Shown here piece by piece: positions 35,860-43,986 of a stretch of 64,000 bases of DNA; within the stretch, counting starts at the first letter, position 1, and every line of letters starts with the position of its first letter. The position numbers were made by a program, and so were the translations under genes. The DNA comes from Mycobacterium simiae (GTDB taxonomy: Bacteria; Actinomycetota; Actinomycetes; Mycobacteriales; Mycobacteriaceae), in contig NZ_AP022568.1 in assembly GCF_010727605.1 (NCBI RefSeq), positions 2,790,001 to 2,854,000 on the forward strand. Direction: 5' to 3'. Below the pieces are notes generated by a model that made no database searches, was not told the origin of the DNA, and was given only the letters and a program-made list of their open reading frames with translations.

Positions 35860-35864
35860 TTCGG

Positions 35865-36908
35865 CTAACCCTTCGTCTCCAGCGACCGGGACAGCTCGGC
35901 AGCGGTCGCGATGAGCTGCAGAATCATCGGCCCGAACGCGTCGGTGATTTTCGGGTCGACCTTGCCGGTGCGTACTCCGGCAGCGTAGGTCTTCTCCAGC
36001 ACGATGCCCAGTTTCCAGTTGGCCAGCACCAGGTAGTAGTCGATGTGCTCGGTGGACAAGCCGCTGACGCTCTCGTAGTGGGCGAGCAGCTCGCTGCGAG
36101 TCGGCATGCCGCGCATGTCCAGATAAAACCCCTCGGCCTTGGGGGTTTCGCCGTCGTAGCCCAACAGCGCCCAGGCCAGATCAAGTAACGGGTCTCCGAC
36201 GGTGGTCATCTCCCAGTCCACGATCGCGGCGAGTCGAGGCTGGCCGCCGTGCGCGAACATCACGTTGGCGAACTGGTAGTCACCGTGCATGATCCCGGGC
36301 CGGTATGAGGTGGGCCGGTGGCGCCGCAGCCAGTCGGCGGCTTCGTGCAGGCCGGGCAACTCGCGCACCCGGTATGACTCGAGGAACGCCAGCCAGCGAT
36401 CCACCTGGCGGTCGTGGAATCCGTCCGGGCGGCCGAAGCCCTCGAGTCCTTGCCGGCGCCAATCGACGCGACCGAGCTTGGCGGCTCCCTCGACCAGTTG
36501 GAATGCCAGGCCGCGTCGCGCCGCCAGGTCGGTGTCGAACGGCGGCTGCCATCCACCATCCATCGGGCTCCAGCCGTCGATCGCCCGCATCACGTAAAAC
36601 GGCATGCCCAGCACGGTGCCGCTGTCGTCGGCGGCGATCAGCTCGGCGTGCGGCACATCGGTGCCCGACAGCGCCCGCACCAGCCGGATCTCCCGCAGCA
36701 GGCCGTCGACGCGGGCGTCGTCCGCGCGCGGTCCCGGCATCCGCAGCACCAGGCGTTCGCCGCCGCGGGTAATCAGATACAGCGTGTTCTGCGAACCGCC
36801 CTTCAGCCGTTGCAGGACGGGCTCTTCGCCGTTTCCAGGGGCGTCGTTGGCGTCCAACCACTGGCTGAGCGCACGCGGGTCAAGCTGGGTTTCACCGGCA
36901 GTCGGCAT
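35865..36908 (-). CDS. Phosphotransferase-fold protein, first gene of the acyl-CoA operon
   Basis: 347-aa APH/ACAD10-type kinase-fold protein: N-lobe with RLVLRMPGP, catalytic loop [15 protein letters not shown] and metal site AAIVDWEMTTVGDPLLDLAW. With the acyl-CoA dehydrogenase it makes up the two halves of ACAD10/11, here as separate genes, suggesting catabolism of hydroxylated fatty acids. The ATG at 36908 (MPTAGETQ) is used; in-frame upstream codons are possible but cross the inverted repeat at 36934-36950. Confidence 0.83.
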   Translation of the reverse strand: MPTAGETQLDPRALSQWLDANDAPGNGEEPVLQRLKGGSQNTLYLITRGGERLVLRMPGPRADDARVDGLLREIRLVRALSGTDVPHAELIAADDSGTVLGMPFYVMRAIDGWSPMDGGWQPPFDTDLAARRGLAFQLVEGAAKLGRVDWRRQGLEGFGRPDGFHDRQVDRWLAFLESYRVRELPGLHEAADWLRRHRPTSYRPGIMHGDYQFANVMFAHGGQPRLAAIVDWEMTTVGDPLLDLAWALLGYDGETPKAEGFYLDMRGMPTRSELLAHYESVSGLSTEHIDYYLVLANWKLGIVLEKTYAAGVRTGKVDPKITDAFGPMILQLIATAAELSRSLETKG

Positions 36909-36933
36909 TGTCCGCACACCCCACTCTCTGCGT

Positions 36934-36950
36934 GGAGAATAGCATTCTCC
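36934..36950. promoter_or_regulatory. 17-bp inverted repeat, candidate TetR operator
   Basis: GGAGAAT-AGC-ATTCTCC is a perfect 7-bp inverted repeat with a 3-base spacer, placed 25 bp upstream of the first gene of the acyl-CoA operon that includes its own TetR gene. The size and position are typical of a TetR dimer site. Confidence 0.6.
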
Positions 36951-36960
36951 GGGCTTGGCG

Positions 36961-37632
36961 CTAGCCCGGCTGGTGTGCGCTGAGCAGTAGCCCCGGCACC
37001 ATAAAGTGCCCCTCACCATCGTGCTCGGCGTTCGGCAACTCGGTGTCGAGCGAGGCGGCGTTGCCGTACACCTTGGCGGGGCGAATGTCGTCGACCTGCC
37101 AGAGCGTCGAGACGGCCTCCCGCAATTCGTTTTCGGTGAACCCACGCGGACCGGGCACCCCCTCTTGCTCGCCCAGTGCCCCGGCGGCGAACGCCAGAAG
37201 GTAAAGCGTTGCCCCGGGTGCGGCGGCCCGGGCGATGGACCGCAGATAACCCTGACGGCGCTGGGGTGGCAGTGAGTGGAACAACCCGCTGTCCACGATC
37301 GTGGCGAAGCGGCCTTCGGAACCCGGTGGGTATTCGCCGAAGTCGGTGACGTCGGCCTGCGCGAAAGACGCCGTGTGCAGTCCTTGCTCGGCAGCCATCG
37401 CGGCCGCGGCGGCGATCGCAGTAGCGCTGGTGTCCAGGCCCACTACGGTGTACCCGCGCGCCGCGAGCACCAGCGACAGGGCGGCATGGCCGCAGCCCGA
37501 GTCCAGCACCTCGCCGCGGATCTTGCCTTGATCGATGAGCGCAGCCAGCTCCGGCTGCGGCCGTCCGATGCTCCACGGCGGGGGTGAGGCCTGTCGGTAG
37601 GCGGCGTCCCAGTCGATGCTCGGCTCGGTCAT
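36961..37632 (-). CDS. Class I SAM-dependent methyltransferase
   Basis: 223-aa methyltransferase with motif I EVLDSGCGHAALSLVLAARG (about residues 41-60), motif II VVGLDTS and IVDSGLFHSLPP, of the thiopurine-methyltransferase/TehB-like group. The start ATG at 37632 (MTEPSIDWDAAY) has AGGAGA eight bases upstream; a longer frame exists but has no such support. It is upstream of the acyl-CoA operon on the same strand, though the inverted repeat between them suggests separate promoters. The substrate is unknown. Confidence 0.82.
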   Translation of the reverse strand: MTEPSIDWDAAYRQASPPPWSIGRPQPELAALIDQGKIRGEVLDSGCGHAALSLVLAARGYTVVGLDTSATAIAAAAAMAAEQGLHTASFAQADVTDFGEYPPGSEGRFATIVDSGLFHSLPPQRRQGYLRSIARAAAPGATLYLLAFAAGALGEQEGVPGPRGFTENELREAVSTLWQVDDIRPAKVYGNAASLDTELPNAEHDGEGHFMVPGLLLSAHQPG

Positions 37633-37748
37633 CTGTTCTCCTCGCAGTCGGCTCTCCCTGTGCAGATTAGGAGACGGCCACGCGCCGTGGCAGACCGCGA
37701 TGAGAAACTGCGAACCGGCCACTCACCACCCGACCGACAGGGAGAGAT

Positions 37749-38357
37749 ATGCAAGTGCTTCTGGTCCGACATGCGCTGCCGCTGCGCAGCGAACACGGCC
37801 AGGGATCCGACCCGGACTTGTCGGACGAGGGCATTGCGCAGATCGCGCGCCTGCCGCAGGCACTCGCGAGGTTCCCGATCGCCCGGGTGGTCAGCAGCCC
37901 GCAGCGGCGCGCCATCCAGACCGCCGAACCGGTCGCCGCGGCCCGGAATCTCGCCGTCGAGGTGGACGAGCGGTTCGCCGAGTACGATCGCGACCTGCCC
38001 GTCTACATCCCGGTCGAGCAGATCCGCGCGGAGAATCCCAAGGAGTGGCAGCGACTGGCCCAAGGCCAGCTGCCCAGTGCGGTCGACGAGGAGGCGTTCC
38101 GGGCGCGGGTGAGTGCGGGGGTGAACGATCTGGTCGCATCGTCCGATCCCGAGGACACCGTCGCGGTCTTCAGTCACGGTGGGGTGATCAACCTGGTGCT
38201 GCACGAGATTTTGGGCACGAAGCGGCTGTTGTCGTTTCCCGTCGACTATGCGTCGGTCACGCGTCTGTTGTACTCGCGCACCGGTTCAGCAACGGTGGCG
38301 GGAGTCAACGGCGTCGAACACGTGTGGGACCTGTTGCCGCGTAATCAGCGATGGTAA
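37749..38357 (+). CDS. Histidine phosphatase family protein (phosphoglycerate-mutase-like)
   Basis: 202-aa branch-1 histidine phosphatase. The phospho-accepting histidine lies in LLVRHALP near the N-terminus, the second arginine in SSPQRRAIQTAEP, and the distal histidine in AVFSHGGVINLVLHE. The family hydrolyses phosphate monoesters or transfers phosphate; the substrate is not evident. ATG at 37749 with GGAGAG directly upstream. Nine bases separate it from the fadE36-like gene, so the two probably form an operon. Confidence 0.87.
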   Translation: MQVLLVRHALPLRSEHGQGSDPDLSDEGIAQIARLPQALARFPIARVVSSPQRRAIQTAEPVAAARNLAVEVDERFAEYDRDLPVYIPVEQIRAENPKEWQRLAQGQLPSAVDEEAFRARVSAGVNDLVASSDPEDTVAVFSHGGVINLVLHEILGTKRLLSFPVDYASVTRLLYSRTGSATVAGVNGVEHVWDLLPRNQRW

Positions 38358-38366
38358 ACAAGTTCG

Positions 38367-39413
38367 GTGACTTCGGCTGATCGACTCGACGGGCTCGACC
38401 TGCCCGCCTTGGACCGGTACCTGCATTCGCTCGGCATTGAGCGGGACGGCGAATTGCGTGGTGAGTTCATTTCCGGCGGCCGCTCCAATCTGACGTTCCG
38501 CGTCTACGACGACAAGACGAACTGGCTGGTGCGCCGGCCACCGTTGCACGGCCTCACCCCGTCGGCGCACGACATGGCCCGCGAGTACAAAGTCGTGGCC
38601 GCTCTGCAGGACACGCCCGTACCGGTGGCGCGCGCGATCGCGCTGTGCGCGGACGAGTCGGTGCTGGGTGCGCCGTTTCAGATCGTCGAGTTCGTCGCGG
38701 GGCAGGTGGTGCGCCGCCGCGCTCAGCTCGAAGCCCTCAGCCACACCGTGATCGACCGATGCGTGGACAGCTTGATCCGGGTGCTCGTCGATTTGCACAC
38801 CGTCGACCCGGATGCCGTGGGGCTGGCCGATTTTGGTAGGCCCAGCGGATACCTGGAGCGCCAAGTCCGGCGGTGGGGCTCGCAATGGGAATTGGTGCGG
38901 CTGCCCGACGACCAGCGCGACGCCGACGTCGAGCGACTGCATTCCGGTCTGCAGCAAGCCATTCCGCAGCAAAGCCGCACGTCGATCGTGCACGGCGACT
39001 ACCGGATCGACAACACCATTCTGGATGCCGACGACCCGACGCGGGTGCGCGCCGTGGTGGACTGGGAACTCTCGACGCTGGGCGACCCGCTCTCGGACGC
39101 CGCCTTGATGTGCGTGTACCGCGACCCGGCACTGGATCTGATCGTCAATGCGCAAGCCGCCTGGACTTCGCCGCTGTTGCCGACGGCCGACGAGCTGGCC
39201 GACCGTTATTCACTCGTTGCCGGGCTGCCGCTGGCGCATTGGGAGTTTTACATGGCGTTGGCCTACTTCAAGCTGGCCATCATCGCCGCGGGAATCGATT
39301 TTCGCCGGCGCATGTCCGATCAGGCCAGCGGTCGGGAGTCCGAGCACACGCCCGAAGTCGTCGCGCCGTTGATCTCCCGCGGTCTGGCGGAGTTGGCCAA
39401 GCTGCCGGGCTAG
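38367..39413 (+). CDS. fadE36: FadE36-like phosphotransferase-fold protein (Rv3761c-type)
   Basis: 348-aa protein nearly identical in my memory to M. tuberculosis Rv3761c, annotated there as acyl-CoA dehydrogenase FadE36. The sequence shows no acyl-CoA dehydrogenase motif; it has the kinase fold: FISGGRSNLTFRV, catalytic loop TSIVHGDYRIDNTIL and metal site AVVDWELSTLGDPLSDAAL. It is therefore a hydroxyacyl-CoA-kinase-like (ACAD10 N-half) protein and the FadE name is misleading. GTG start at 38367. It converges with the LapA-domain gene, overlapping by four bases. Confidence 0.88.
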   Translation: MTSADRLDGLDLPALDRYLHSLGIERDGELRGEFISGGRSNLTFRVYDDKTNWLVRRPPLHGLTPSAHDMAREYKVVAALQDTPVPVARAIALCADESVLGAPFQIVEFVAGQVVRRRAQLEALSHTVIDRCVDSLIRVLVDLHTVDPDAVGLADFGRPSGYLERQVRRWGSQWELVRLPDDQRDADVERLHSGLQQAIPQQSRTSIVHGDYRIDNTILDADDPTRVRAVVDWELSTLGDPLSDAALMCVYRDPALDLIVNAQAAWTSPLLPTADELADRYSLVAGLPLAHWEFYMALAYFKLAIIAAGIDFRRRMSDQASGRESEHTPEVVAPLISRGLAELAKLPG

Positions 39414-39784
39414 CCGCGCGGAGCGGTGCGCTGCTTCTTGGCGGCGCGGCGCAACTGCAGGATCCGCGCGGTCCCGACGGCGACGGTGATCAGCCCGCCA
39501 ACGACGGCCGCGAGCAAGATAGCGACACCCAGCGGCAGGCTCCAGTGCCAGCCCAAGAACTGGAACGGCGTCGACGTCGTGTTCTGGGTAATGAAGATCA
39601 GCAGCAGGATCAAAATCAGGAAACCCGCGATCAGGGCCGTCCACAGTGCCCCGGCGCGGGTGAACCCGATCGCGGGATCGGCGGGTTTGGCGCCACCACG
39701 GCGTCCTGAGGCGGGGGGTGGGGGCGGTGCCGGAGGCGGTTCAGGCGGCGGGTTACCCGGCGAACCAGGTGTGTTGCTGCTCAT
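39410..39784 (-). CDS. LapA-domain (DUF1049) membrane protein (Rv3760-type)
   Basis: 124-aa protein with a proline-rich cytoplasmic N-terminus (about residues 5-30) and two membrane helices (ALWTALIAGFLILILLLIFI and LPLGVAILLAAVVGGLITVAVG) joined by NTTSTPFQFLGWHWS, the typical LapA/DUF1049 hairpin, and a basic C-terminus. The ATG at 39784 is chosen. The function in mycobacteria is unknown; LapA proteins help assemble envelope complexes elsewhere. Divergent from proX. Confidence 0.83.
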   Translation of the reverse strand: MSSNTPGSPGNPPPEPPPAPPPPPASGRRGGAKPADPAIGFTRAGALWTALIAGFLILILLLIFITQNTTSTPFQFLGWHWSLPLGVAILLAAVVGGLITVAVGTARILQLRRAAKKQRTAPRG

Positions 39785-39887
39785 AGATCCATCTTTGTCC
39801 CATCCGGGACAGATTGAAACCACACCCGTCAAACCACCTGATTCCGGCGCCACACGGCGCGCCGATTCTGCCGTTATGGTCAGCGTT

Positions 39888-40835
39888 ATGCGGATGTTGC
39901 GGCGCGTGCGGCGCCCGATCATTTTCGCGGCGGTCGGCATTGCGGCCATGTGCCTGATGGTGTCCTGCATCAACTCCGACCCGCTGGGACCGCAGGTCCG
40001 CAGCATGAACTCCATCGTGGTCGGCTCGGCCGATTTCCCAGAGTCCCAGATTGTGGGCGAGATCTATGCACAGGCGTTGCAGGCCAACGGTTTCGACGTG
40101 GGTCGGCGGATGGGCATCGGCAGCCGCGAGACGTACATCCCGGCGCTCAAAGACCATTCGATCGACCTGGTGCCGGAATACGTCGGCAATCTACTGCGCT
40201 ACTTCGCCCCGGAGTCGACCGCGACCATGCTCGCCCCCGTTGAGTTGGAGCTCTATCAGAAATTGCCCGGTGACCTGTCGCTGCTGACGCCGTCACCGGC
40301 CACCGACACCGACACGGTCAGCGTCACCGGTGCGACCGCCGCGATGTGGAAACTCAAGACGATCGGCGATTTGGCCCGGCATTCGCCGGAAGTGAAATTC
40401 GGCGCTCCGTCGGCCTTCGAGACCCGTCCCTTCGGCCTGCCAGGGTTACGGCAGAAGTACGGGCTGAACATCAGTCCCGGCAACTTCGTGGCGATCAACG
40501 ACAGCGGCGGCGCCGTCACGGTGCGGGCTTTGGTGCAGGGGCGAGTGACCGCCGCCAACATCTTCACCACCTCACCGGCGATACAGCAGAACAATCTGGT
40601 CGCGCTCGACGATCCTGAACACAACTTCTTGGCGGGTAACATTGTCCCGCTGGTGAATTCGCAAAAGAAGTCCGATCGGCTCAAGCGTGTGCTGGACGCG
40701 GTCTCGGCAAAGTTGACGACGACGGGCATGGCCGCGCTGAACGCGTCGGTGACCGGCAATTCGGGTATCGATCCGGACCAGGCGGCGCGAAACTGGGTGC
40801 GGGAAAACGGTTTCAACCATCCGATTGGACAGTGA
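39888..40835 (+). CDS. proX: Osmoprotectant ABC transporter substrate-binding lipoprotein ProX
   Basis: 315-aa solute-binding protein of the OpuAC/ProX type with an N-terminal lipoprotein signal (MRMLRRVRRPI, hydrophobic core, cleavage before the cysteine in LMVSC). Recognisable segments are IVVGSADFPESQIVGEIYAQAL, the SRETYIPALKDHSIDLVPEY ligand region, and NFLAGNIVPLVN. It captures glycine betaine, choline or related compatible solutes for ProVWZ. The start ATG at 39888 gives the M. tuberculosis length. The 103 bp to the divergent LapA gene contain the promoter. Confidence 0.92.
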   Translation: MRMLRRVRRPIIFAAVGIAAMCLMVSCINSDPLGPQVRSMNSIVVGSADFPESQIVGEIYAQALQANGFDVGRRMGIGSRETYIPALKDHSIDLVPEYVGNLLRYFAPESTATMLAPVELELYQKLPGDLSLLTPSPATDTDTVSVTGATAAMWKLKTIGDLARHSPEVKFGAPSAFETRPFGLPGLRQKYGLNISPGNFVAINDSGGAVTVRALVQGRVTAANIFTTSPAIQQNNLVALDDPEHNFLAGNIVPLVNSQKKSDRLKRVLDAVSAKLTTTGMAALNASVTGNSGIDPDQAARNWVRENGFNHPIGQ

Positions 40836-40857
40836 TGGGCGGCTGGAGAGTGGTGAA

Positions 40858-41955
40858 GTGATCGTCTTTGACGACGTCTGCAAGACATTTGCCGACGGGA
40901 CCACCGCGGTGGATCACCTGAACCTGGTGGCCGCCAACGGCAAACTGACGGTGTTCGTGGGCTCCTCCGGCAGCGGTAAGACGACTGCGCTGCGGATGAT
41001 CAACCGGATGATCGAGCCGACCTCGGGCCGTGTCACCGTTGACGGCAAGGATGTTTCGACCGTCAATCCGGTGACCTTGCGGCTCGGCATCGGCTACGTA
41101 ATTCAAAACGCCGGGCTGATGCCGCATCAGCGGGTCATCGACAACGTCGCGACGGTCCCGGTGCTGCGCGGACAGTCGCGCCGGGACGCTCGCGAGGCCG
41201 CTTACCAGGTGCTCGAACGTGTCGGACTGGACGCCAGACTCGCCAACCGTTACCCGGCGCAGCTGTCCGGCGGCGAACAGCAACGCATCGGCGTGGCCCG
41301 GGCACTGGCCGCCGATCCGCCGATCTTGTTGATGGACGAGCCCTTCTCGGCCGTCGACCCCGTCGTTCGTGTCGACCTGCAAAACGAAATCTTGCGTCTG
41401 CAAAACGAATTGCACAAGACCATCGTGTTCGTCACCCATGACATCGACGAGGCGCTCAAACTGGCCGACCGGGTCGCGATCTTCGGGCCCGGCGGTGTCC
41501 TGCAGCAGTATGCCGAGCCCGCCGAGTTGCTTTCCCGCCCGGCCAACGGTTTCGTGTCGAACTTCATCGGCCTGGGCCGCGGCTACCGATGGCTGCAGCT
41601 GATCGACGCGGACGGCCTGCCACTGCACCCGGTCGACAAGATTTCGGTCGGCAGTGTCACCGACAGCGCCGGCGCACCGGCCGGCTGGGTCCTGGTGGTC
41701 GACGGCCAGGGTCTGCCGCTGGGTTGGATCGACGACGACGGCCTGCGCCGGCATCGCGACGGGGCGCCGCTGGCCGACGCCATGACGGCCGTCGGCTCGT
41801 TGTTTCGCCCCGGCGACAACCTGAGCCAGGCGCTGGACGCCGCGCTGTCGTCACCGTCGAACATCGGCGTCGCCGTCGACCGGGGCGGCATGGTCATCGG
41901 CGGAGTCCTGGCCGCCGACGTTCTCGCTGTCGCCGATGCCCAGCGGCGGGCCTGA
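40858..41955 (+). CDS. proV: Osmoprotectant ABC transporter ATPase ProV
   Basis: ABC ATPase of about 365 aa: Walker A GSSGSGKTT, Q-loop YVIQNAGLMPH, signature LSGGEQQR, Walker B ILLMDEPFSAVD and switch His in VFVTHD. The C-terminal 110 residues form a degenerate CBS-like regulatory region, which in other OpuA systems senses ionic strength. I choose the GTG at 40858 because GGAGAG stands seven bases upstream; a TTG at 40825 would overlap proX. proW follows after two bases. Confidence 0.9.
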   Translation: MIVFDDVCKTFADGTTAVDHLNLVAANGKLTVFVGSSGSGKTTALRMINRMIEPTSGRVTVDGKDVSTVNPVTLRLGIGYVIQNAGLMPHQRVIDNVATVPVLRGQSRRDAREAAYQVLERVGLDARLANRYPAQLSGGEQQRIGVARALAADPPILLMDEPFSAVDPVVRVDLQNEILRLQNELHKTIVFVTHDIDEALKLADRVAIFGPGGVLQQYAEPAELLSRPANGFVSNFIGLGRGYRWLQLIDADGLPLHPVDKISVGSVTDSAGAPAGWVLVVDGQGLPLGWIDDDGLRRHRDGAPLADAMTAVGSLFRPGDNLSQALDAALSSPSNIGVAVDRGGMVIGGVLAADVLAVADAQRRA

Positions 41956-41957
41956 CC

Positions 41958-42644
41958 ATGCACTATCTGCTCAACCACCTGGACGATGCCTGGACGCTGG
42001 CGGTGATCCATCTGCGGTTGTCGTTGTTGCCGGTCCTGATCGGGCTGGCGATCGCGGTCCCACTCGGTGTATTGGTGCGGCGCAATGCAATCGCGCGGTG
42101 GTTGACGACGGCGACCGCCAGCGTCGTGTTCACCGTCCCGTCGCTGGCCCTGTTCGTGGTGCTGCCGGTGATCATCGGGACCCGCATTCTCGACGAGGCC
42201 AACGTCCTGGTTGCGCTGACCGCCTACACCACCGCGCTGATGGTGCGTGCCGTACTCGAAGCGCTGGACGCGGTGCCGGCGCAGGTGCGCGACGCCGCCA
42301 CCGCCGTCGGATATTCGCCGTTCAATCGGATCTTGAAGGTTGAACTGCCGCTGTCGATTCCGGTGATGGTGGCCGGGGTGCGTGTGGTGGTGGTGACCAA
42401 TATCGCGATGGTGTCGGTGGGCTCGGTGATCGGCATCGGCGGGCTGGGTACCTGGTTCACGATTGGCTACCAGACCGACAAGAGTGACCAGATTCTGGCC
42501 GGCATCATCGCGCTGTTCGTGTTGGCGGTCACCATCGATTTGCTGATCGTCGCGGCCGGCCGGTTCACCACGCCGTGGACGCGCGCCGGCAAGAGCCCGC
42601 GGCGCCGAGCGGTGGTCGCCCCGGTGGTCGGTGGTGCCCGATGA
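41958..42644 (+). CDS. proW: Osmoprotectant ABC transporter permease ProW
   Basis: 228-aa inner-membrane permease with five to six helices and the EAA-like cytoplasmic loop ATAVGYSPFNRILKVELPLSIPVMVAG that contacts ProV. The ATG at 41958 is two bases after the proV stop. Its stop overlaps the proZ start by four bases. The C-terminal tail is basic. Confidence 0.92.
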   Translation: MHYLLNHLDDAWTLAVIHLRLSLLPVLIGLAIAVPLGVLVRRNAIARWLTTATASVVFTVPSLALFVVLPVIIGTRILDEANVLVALTAYTTALMVRAVLEALDAVPAQVRDAATAVGYSPFNRILKVELPLSIPVMVAGVRVVVVTNIAMVSVGSVIGIGGLGTWFTIGYQTDKSDQILAGIIALFVLAVTIDLLIVAAGRFTTPWTRAGKSPRRRAVVAPVVGGAR

Positions 42645-43384
42645 ACTTCGTCCAGCAGGCCGTCTCCTACCTGTTGACCGTCGACAACTGGACCGGCCCG
42701 GTCGGACTTGCGGCGCGGATCTTGGAGCACCTCGAGTACACGGCCGTCGCGGTGGGCGCGTCCGCCTTGATCGCAATACCGATCGGCCTGGTCATCGGAC
42801 ACACCGGTCGGGGCACCCTGCTGGTGGTGGGCGCCGTCAACGGGCTGCGCTCGCTGCCGACCCTCGGGGTGCTGCTGCTGGGAGTGCTGCTCTTTGGGCT
42901 GGGGCTGGGGCCGCCGCTGGTCGCCCTGACGCTGCTCGGGGTGCCGTCGCTACTGGCCGGCGCCTACGCGGGCATCGCCAACGTCGACCCCGTGGTGGTC
43001 GATGCTGCCCGCGCGATGGGCATGACGGAGGCGCAGGTGCTGCGGCGCGTGGAGGTGCCGAATGCGATGCCGTTGATCCTGGGCGGGCTGCGTAACGCGA
43101 CGTTGCAGGTGGTCGCGACCGCGACGGTGGCCGCCTACGCCAGTCTCGGCGGCCTGGGCCGCTACCTGATCGACGGGATCAAGGAGCGGGAATTCCAGCT
43201 CGCTTTGGTCGGCGCGCTGATGGTGGCGGCGCTGGCGCTGATCCTTGACGGGCTATTGGCGATGGCGGTGTGGGTAGCGATGCCGGGCACCGGACGGTTA
43301 CGCCGGGTTCACCGGCGCGACAATGTGACGATGACCGCAGTTGGTGACCAGCCTGCCGCGGCCCGTGGCCAAGTTTTACGGTAG
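42641..43384 (+). CDS. proZ: Osmoprotectant ABC transporter permease ProZ
   Basis: Second permease of the system, 247 aa, with the EAA loop ARAMGMTEAQVLRRVEVPNAMPLILGG. It pairs with ProW to form the membrane channel. ATGA overlap with proW. The glycolipid-binding gene starts five bases after its stop and may be read from the same transcript. Confidence 0.92.
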   Translation: MNFVQQAVSYLLTVDNWTGPVGLAARILEHLEYTAVAVGASALIAIPIGLVIGHTGRGTLLVVGAVNGLRSLPTLGVLLLGVLLFGLGLGPPLVALTLLGVPSLLAGAYAGIANVDPVVVDAARAMGMTEAQVLRRVEVPNAMPLILGGLRNATLQVVATATVAAYASLGGLGRYLIDGIKEREFQLALVGALMVAALALILDGLLAMAVWVAMPGTGRLRRVHRRDNVTMTAVGDQPAAARGQVLR

Positions 43385-43389
43385 GAAGT

Positions 43390-43986
43390 GTGAACAGCCC
43401 CTCTGACCCGACTCAACGCGTCTGGCCCGCGATGCTGACCTGGCGCGCGCCCGACATCTCGCGCATGGAATCGGTGCGAGTTCAGGTGTCCGGCAAGCGA
43501 ATCAAGGCCACCGGCCGCATCGTCGCAGCGGCCACCGACACCAACCCGGCCTTCGGCGCCTTCTACGAGTTGCAGACCGACGACAGCGGGGCCACCAAGC
43601 GCTTTGGGCTGACGATCACCCTCGCGGAGCGCGAGCGTCAGCTGGCGATCGCCCGTGACGAAGAGAACATGTGGATGATCACCGACCACCAGGGGGAGCG
43701 GCGGGAGGGGTACCAGGGGGCGCTCGACGTCGATGTGGTCTTCAGCCCGTTCTTCAACGCGCTGCCCATCCGCCGGCTCGGGCTGCACGAGCACGCGGAC
43801 ACCACCACACTGCCGATGGTCTACGTCAATGTGCCGGAAATGTCAGTTACTCCGGCGACAGTGAGTTACGCCAGCGAGGGCAGATTGGACGGCATCAAGC
43901 TACGTTCGCCGGTTGCCGACACCACCGTCAGCGTCGACGCCGACGGGTTCATCCTGGACTATCCCGGATTGGCAGAGCGGATCTGA
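43390..43986 (+). CDS. Putative glycolipid-binding protein (DUF1089, Rv3755c-type)
   Basis: 198-aa protein of the glycolipid-binding family (PF06475-like), with the pattern [12 protein letters not shown] at the start, [18 protein letters not shown], and a central [20 protein letters not shown], then [19 protein letters not shown]. It is a beta-sandwich protein, probably cytoplasmic, without a signal peptide. GTG start at 43390. Its last 38 bp overlap the convergent tyrA gene. Confidence 0.85.
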   Translation: MNSPSDPTQRVWPAMLTWRAPDISRMESVRVQVSGKRIKATGRIVAAATDTNPAFGAFYELQTDDSGATKRFGLTITLAERERQLAIARDEENMWMITDHQGERREGYQGALDVDVVFSPFFNALPIRRLGLHEHADTTTLPMVYVNVPEMSVTPATVSYASEGRLDGIKLRSPVADTTVSVDADGFILDYPGLAERI

